A stretch of DNA of 10,201 nt from Candidatus Peregrinibacteria bacterium. GTDB lineage: Bacteria > Patescibacteriota > Gracilibacteria > UBA1369 > LOWO2-01-FULL-3. The first letter of the stretch is position 1; each line of letters starts with the position of its first letter. Location: NCBI GenBank assembly GCA_016214225.1, contig JACROX010000059.1, forward strand, positions 1-10,201, in the 5' to 3' direction. Of this stretch, positions 6,404 through 10,201 are shown piece after piece. The position numbers and the translations under genes were made by a program. The notes below the pieces were generated by a model. It ran no database searches. It saw only the letters and a program-made list of their open reading frames with translations, and was not told the origin of the DNA.

Positions 6404-9400
6404 ATGAGGAACATCATCTCTTTTTTTCCTAAAGAGGGAATATTTGACGCCCTGTCTCTTTTAGAAAAAAACAAAAATGTCAGTTTTTCCGGGGCCGGAA
6501 ATTTTTCATCGAAAGCTATGCTAATGGCATGCGCTCTTAACGATAAACACGGGAGAGTTTTGTGGGTTGTGAACGACTCCAATGAACAAAATTCCGTTAA
6601 AAAATCCATGGAAACATGGGGAAACAGGCCTGTTTTTAAATATAATAAACTTTTAGACGAAGAGAGAATGTTGTTCCCAAACACAAGTGAATTCGAGGCT
6701 GAAAAAAACAGAAGAATAATGGAGTTTTCCTCAAGAATATGTTCCATTAATAATGCTGTTTTTATTGTTGACCTTCAGTCTGTTTTTCAAAACTTCCCTG
6801 ATTTAAAAAAACTTAAAGAACTTAATGTAAAGATTAAAAAAGGCGAAACCCTGGATGTTGTTAAGTTTATAGAATGGCTTGTCGGCTCCGGTTACGAACT
6901 AACAAACGAAGGCCATCTTAAGAAAGGGCAATATTACAGGGTTGGCGACAGTGTTTTTATTTATCCGATCAACCGCGAAACCGCCATTAGAATTGAGGTT
7001 GGTTTTGACAAGGTTGAAAAAATAATTTCAATTGACGCGATTGATAATTCAAAATCTTTTAACGAGACGCATTCTGTTGATGTTTTTTCAATTGAATGTG
7101 AAGACATGGCGTCGAATATAATAGGCCTTTTTGGAGAAGACGATACCGTTGTAGACGATGAACTTGATGTTGTTGATGAGTATTACGAGGCATGGGACAG
7201 CCTTATGGAAGAAGCCGCGAAGAAATGTAAAACCGTTTCGTTCGTTTTATTTAATGAGGACACGGACACACATATTCATTTACATTTTTTGTCCGTTCTT
7301 AAATATAGAAGCGCTTATGATCTTGCCAATGATCTTCGCGATAAAATAAAAAATAAATGGAAAACATTGTTTTTTACTAAAAATATTAATGACGCGAGGG
7401 CGCTTTTTGCCGATCAAGGCGTGCCGTTTGTTGTCAGCATAGATGATGAAAGTTTTTCACGGAGCCACGTCTTTGTAATTGAAGTTGACAAAGAAGACAC
7501 TTTTCCGCAATCTTTTCAAACTCCCAAACAAAAGATTTTACTTATCAGCGATATAGACACTGCCTTTGTTAGGAACGAAAGAAAGGCCGCAATAAGCACG
7601 AAAAGCGTGTTTGATGATTTTTTGACAAGCCTTAAGGTTGGAGATTTTGTTGTTCATGCTGACCATGGAATCGCAAAGTTTCTCGGTCTTGATAAAAAAA
7701 CAATAGATGAAGTTACAAAGGAATATCTTAAGCTTGGATATGCGGAAAACGACAAACTGTTTGTTCCGATTGATCAGGCTGACAAGGTTAGCAAGTATAT
7801 CGGATCGACTGAGTCTATGCCAAAACTCACGAGACTTGGAAGCGCCGAATGGAACACAATAACAAGCCGTGTCAGGAAAGAAACACAAAAAATCGCGAAA
7901 GAACTTTTAAAACTTTATGCCGAAAGAAAGGCGGCCAGAGGTGTCAGATTTAAAATCGACGACGATCTTCAGGAAAAATTTGAAAAAAGTTTCCCTTACG
8001 ACGAAACCCCCGGGCAAATAAAAGCCATTGTTGACACGAAAGCGGACATGGAGAGCGAGATGCCAATGGACAGGCTTATTTGCGGAGATGTTGGTTTCGG
8101 AAAAACAGAGGTTGCTATGCGCGCGGCTTTTAAGGCGGTCAGAAGCAAAAAACAGGTTGCCCTTATTTCTCCAATTACAATTTTGGCCGATCAGCATTAT
8201 AAATCTTTTACGAAAAGGATGGACCCTTTTCATATTAGAATAGAAATGTTGAGCAGATTTAGAACGGCCAAGGAACAAAAGGTTATTTTGCAGGCTTTAT
8301 CCAAAGGAGAAGTGGACATTGTTATTGGAACCCACAGGCTGCTTCAGCCCGATGTTAAATTTAAAGATCTCGGACTTGTTGTTGTTGATGAGGAGCAGAG
8401 GTTTGGTGTTAAGCAAAAGGAAAAATTTAAGGAGATGAGAAAAGAGGTTGATATTCTTACTCTTACCGCCACGCCTATTCCGAGAACTCTTAATATTTGT
8501 TTGAATAAACTTCGCGATATTACAACGATTACAACTCCTCCGTTCGGGAGACTTCCTATTATTACGGAGGTTAGAAAATATTCTTCTTCTCTTGTTCGAG
8601 AGGTTATTCTTAAAGAGATTAATCGCGGAGGGCAGGTGTATTTTTTGCATAATCGCGTTCAAACAATCGACAGTGTCGCCGATAAACTGCGAGAACTTGT
8701 TCCGGAGGCGAAGTTTGGGGTCGCGCATGGGAAGCTTGGGAGCGGTGATTTGGAGGAGCGTGTCATGTCTTTTAAGGAAAAGAAATTTGATGTTTTGGTA
8801 AGCTCTACAATTATTGAAAACGGGATCGATCTCGCGAACGCAAATACTCTTATTGTTAATAACGCCGAACGTTTCGGGCTTTCACAGCTTTACCAATTGA
8901 GGGGCCGTGTCGGGCGCGGAAAGACACAAGCCTACGCTTACTTCTTGTATTATGGGCAGAGACTCAAACTGGATGCCAAGAAGAGGCTGAGGGCTATCGT
9001 AGAGGCTTCAGAGCTTGGCAGTGGATTTCAAATCGCCATGAAGGATTTGGAGATTCGCGGGGCCGGCGATATTCTTGGAGCCAATCAGCATGGAGTTATA
9101 AATGTGGTTGGCGTGTCGCATTTTATCAGGATGTTAAATAAGTCCGTTGAGGATCTTAAGGCCGGAAGAGTTATGGAAGGGGAAGAAGAGATTACGGATG
9201 TTTCGATTGAACTGCCTGTTCCCGCGTACATCCCGGATTCTTATATCGCTGAAGCTAAAGACAAAATCAGCGCTTATCAAAAACTTTCTTCCGCCGACAC
9301 AATGCAGTATTTGAAAGAGATAAAGGAAGATTTGATTGAAGATTACGGAAAATTGCCGGATGAAGTTTACAATTTGTTTAAGATTATTGAACTTAAGATT

Positions 9401-9655
9401 TTTTCGAAGAAGGCCGGTTTGTTGAATGTGAAAGCCGAATCCGTGCCTATGAGCAAGGATAAAGAGATTGTTCTTTTTATGTCAAAGAAAGTGAAGCCCG
9501 CGAATATAATAAGCTTGTTAGAGCATAATCCAAGATGGGTGATAAGCGGAACCAGACTCCGAATTAACATGAAAGATTTGGGCGACGCTTGGTTTGAAGA
9601 ATTGGCCGCAAGCGTTAAGGCGCTTTCGCAGGCGGCGAAGCATGGGGCGAGATAG
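6404..9655 (+). CDS. mfd: Transcription-repair coupling factor Mfd
   Basis: Mfd is a cytoplasmic ATP-driven DNA translocase that pushes stalled RNA polymerase off DNA and recruits UvrA for excision repair. The protein has 1083 residues, a little shorter than the usual 1100-1200, mainly in the N-terminal UvrB-like module (about 1-370). The RNA-polymerase interaction domain (CarD-like) starts near 408 with VGDFVVHADHGIAKFLGL. Translocase motifs follow: Walker A GDVGFGKTE (561-569, Lys567), IGTHRLLQPDVKFKDLGL, DEEQ (662-665), TATPIPRTL (688-696), STIIENGIDLANANTLIV and motif VI QLRGRVGRG (831-839). The RG.GD.LG.QHG segment comes next, then the C-terminal TRCF domain (LPDEVYNLFKIIELK near 983). 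All key residues are present, so it should be active. The ATG lies 4 nt after the dnaN TAA, implying cotranscription with dnaN. The end faces the dedA gene tail to tail. Confidence 0.97.
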   Translation: MRNIISFFPKEGIFDALSLLEKNKNVSFSGAGNFSSKAMLMACALNDKHGRVLWVVNDSNEQNSVKKSMETWGNRPVFKYNKLLDEERMLFPNTSEFEAEKNRRIMEFSSRICSINNAVFIVDLQSVFQNFPDLKKLKELNVKIKKGETLDVVKFIEWLVGSGYELTNEGHLKKGQYYRVGDSVFIYPINRETAIRIEVGFDKVEKIISIDAIDNSKSFNETHSVDVFSIECEDMASNIIGLFGEDDTVVDDELDVVDEYYEAWDSLMEEAAKKCKTVSFVLFNEDTDTHIHLHFLSVLKYRSAYDLANDLRDKIKNKWKTLFFTKNINDARALFADQGVPFVVSIDDESFSRSHVFVIEVDKEDTFPQSFQTPKQKILLISDIDTAFVRNERKAAISTKSVFDDFLTSLKVGDFVVHADHGIAKFLGLDKKTIDEVTKEYLKLGYAENDKLFVPIDQADKVSKYIGSTESMPKLTRLGSAEWNTITSRVRKETQKIAKELLKLYAERKAARGVRFKIDDDLQEKFEKSFPYDETPGQIKAIVDTKADMESEMPMDRLICGDVGFGKTEVAMRAAFKAVRSKKQVALISPITILADQHYKSFTKRMDPFHIRIEMLSRFRTAKEQKVILQALSKGEVDIVIGTHRLLQPDVKFKDLGLVVVDEEQRFGVKQKEKFKEMRKEVDILTLTATPIPRTLNICLNKLRDITTITTPPFGRLPIITEVRKYSSSLVREVILKEINRGGQVYFLHNRVQTIDSVADKLRELVPEAKFGVAHGKLGSGDLEERVMSFKEKKFDVLVSSTIIENGIDLANANTLIVNNAERFGLSQLYQLRGRVGRGKTQAYAYFLYYGQRLKLDAKKRLRAIVEASELGSGFQIAMKDLEIRGAGDILGANQHGVINVVGVSHFIRMLNKSVEDLKAGRVMEGEEEITDVSIELPVPAYIPDSYIAEAKDKISAYQKLSSADTMQYLKEIKEDLIEDYGKLPDEVYNLFKIIELKIFSKKAGLLNVKAESVPMSKDKEIVLFMSKKVKPANIISLLEHNPRWVISGTRLRINMKDLGDAWFEELAASVKALSQAAKHGAR

Positions 9656-9697
9656 GCGAGGAGGAAGCGACGAAGTTGACACGGCAAGACGCGTTTT

Positions 9698-10201
9698 TCA
9701 GGGGTTCCTTTTGTTTGTCGTCGAGCGATTTCTGATAAAATAGACAACAACCTCTTTCAGCAAAGGGAGCAGTGAAATAATAATAATCGCAACAACCAAT
9801 AGTCCGAAGTTTGTTTTTACCCATGGAATATTGCCGAACAAAAATCCGCCAAAAACAAATAATCCGCACCACAATAAGGCTCCAATTACGTTGTATAACA
9901 GAAAAACTTTGTATGACATATTGCCGATTCCCGCGACGAATGGGGCAAATGTTCTAATTATGGGAATGAATCGCGCGAGGATAATGGTTTTTTTCCCATA
10001 CCTTTCGTAAAACGTTTGCGCGCGCGCCAGGTGCTTTTTATTGAACAGAAAAGAAGACTCTTTTTTTAATACTTTCGGGCCGAGATATTTGCCTATGTGA
10101 TAGTTGAGCGTGTCTCCGGCTGTCGCGGCAATGAAAATCACGATAAACAATATTTCAATGTTAAACAGTCCTGCCGCGGAAAGCGCTCCGGCGGCAAATA
10201 A
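9698..10201 (-). CDS. DedA family membrane protein, 5' partial
   Basis: A polytopic inner-membrane protein of the DedA/SNARE-associated (VTT) superfamily. Members are implicated in membrane homeostasis, and some flip undecaprenyl phosphate or other lipids. The frame is open to the right edge, so 168 residues are present and roughly the first 30-50 are missing. The TTG at 10150 is an internal codon, because LFAAGALSAAGLFNIEI precedes it in frame and matches the family. Seen here: a helix leading to AATAGDTLNYHIGKYLG, then FYERYGKKTIILARFIPIIRTFAPFVAG (the conserved F/YxxxG and RFxPxxR motifs), MSYKVFLLYNVIGALLW, and two more hydrophobic stretches. The tail is basic (RNRSTTNKRNP). It is convergent with mfd, with a 42-nt gap in which I see no clear terminator hairpin. 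The substrate cannot be assigned from sequence. Confidence 0.92.
   Translation of the reverse strand, partial: LFAAGALSAAGLFNIEILFIVIFIAATAGDTLNYHIGKYLGPKVLKKESSFLFNKKHLARAQTFYERYGKKTIILARFIPIIRTFAPFVAGIGNMSYKVFLLYNVIGALLWCGLFVFGGFLFGNIPWVKTNFGLLVVAIIIISLLPLLKEVVVYFIRNRSTTNKRNP

Noticed and set aside
6388..6747. Minus-strand reading frame opposite the start of mfd
   Set aside because: Shadow of a well-conserved mfd coding region, with no recognisable domain or ribosome binding site.
9656..9697. Terminator between mfd and the dedA-family gene
   Set aside because: There is a short T-run at 9694-9698, but no stem of useful length precedes it on either strand.

Overview
The window reads as ordinary bacterial chromosome: about 10.2 kb of AT-rich, tightly packed housekeeping genes using the standard genetic code (all three stop codons occur as real stops, and Trp is TGG). 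The gene mix (delta-prime clamp-loader subunit, a small membrane-anchored TPR protein, a VanW/YoaR-type envelope protein, a YtxH-like protein, RNase Y, beta clamp, Mfd and a DedA protein) has short intergenic gaps and little visible Shine-Dalgarno signal. This suggests a small-genome, wall-bearing bacterium. A Patescibacteria (CPR, Parcubacteria-like) origin fits, but that is my inference; the sequence alone does not prove it.

Layout. Positions 1-1423 (+) hold the 3' part of a holB-like gene and, one base later, a TPR gene. Positions 1424-1569 are a convergent intergenic gap almost filled by one long inverted-repeat element with 31-bp perfect arms and two inner hairpins. Positions 1570-4979 (-) are a three-gene operon transcribed leftwards: rny, then a ytxH-like gene, then the vanW-family gene (1-nt gap, then a 14-nt overlap). 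Positions 4980-5293 are a very AT-rich divergent promoter region. Positions 5294-9655 (+) hold dnaN and mfd, 4 nt apart. Positions 9698-10201 (-) are the 3' part of a dedA-family gene that meets mfd tail to tail and runs off the right edge.

How the genes work together. holB, dnaN and mfd belong to replication and repair: delta-prime helps load the beta clamp, the clamp tethers the polymerase, and Mfd removes stalled RNA polymerase and recruits excision repair. The minus-strand operon joins RNA decay (membrane-anchored RNase Y) to cell-envelope proteins (YtxH-like and VanW-like). DedA is a membrane protein of the lipid-carrier/flippase superfamily.

Points that stand out: (1) the inverted-repeat element, whose two ends appear to supply the stop codons of both convergent neighbours and which is flanked by a 5-bp direct repeat; (2) an RNase Y that appears to lack the start of its HD domain, including the first metal-binding His, and has a degenerate KH GxxG loop; (3) a -1 frameshift in dnaN that removes about 63 C-terminal residues from the main frame, while the rest continues intact in the next frame. 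I found no clear new multi-gene system, CRISPR array, RNA gene or intact transposon.
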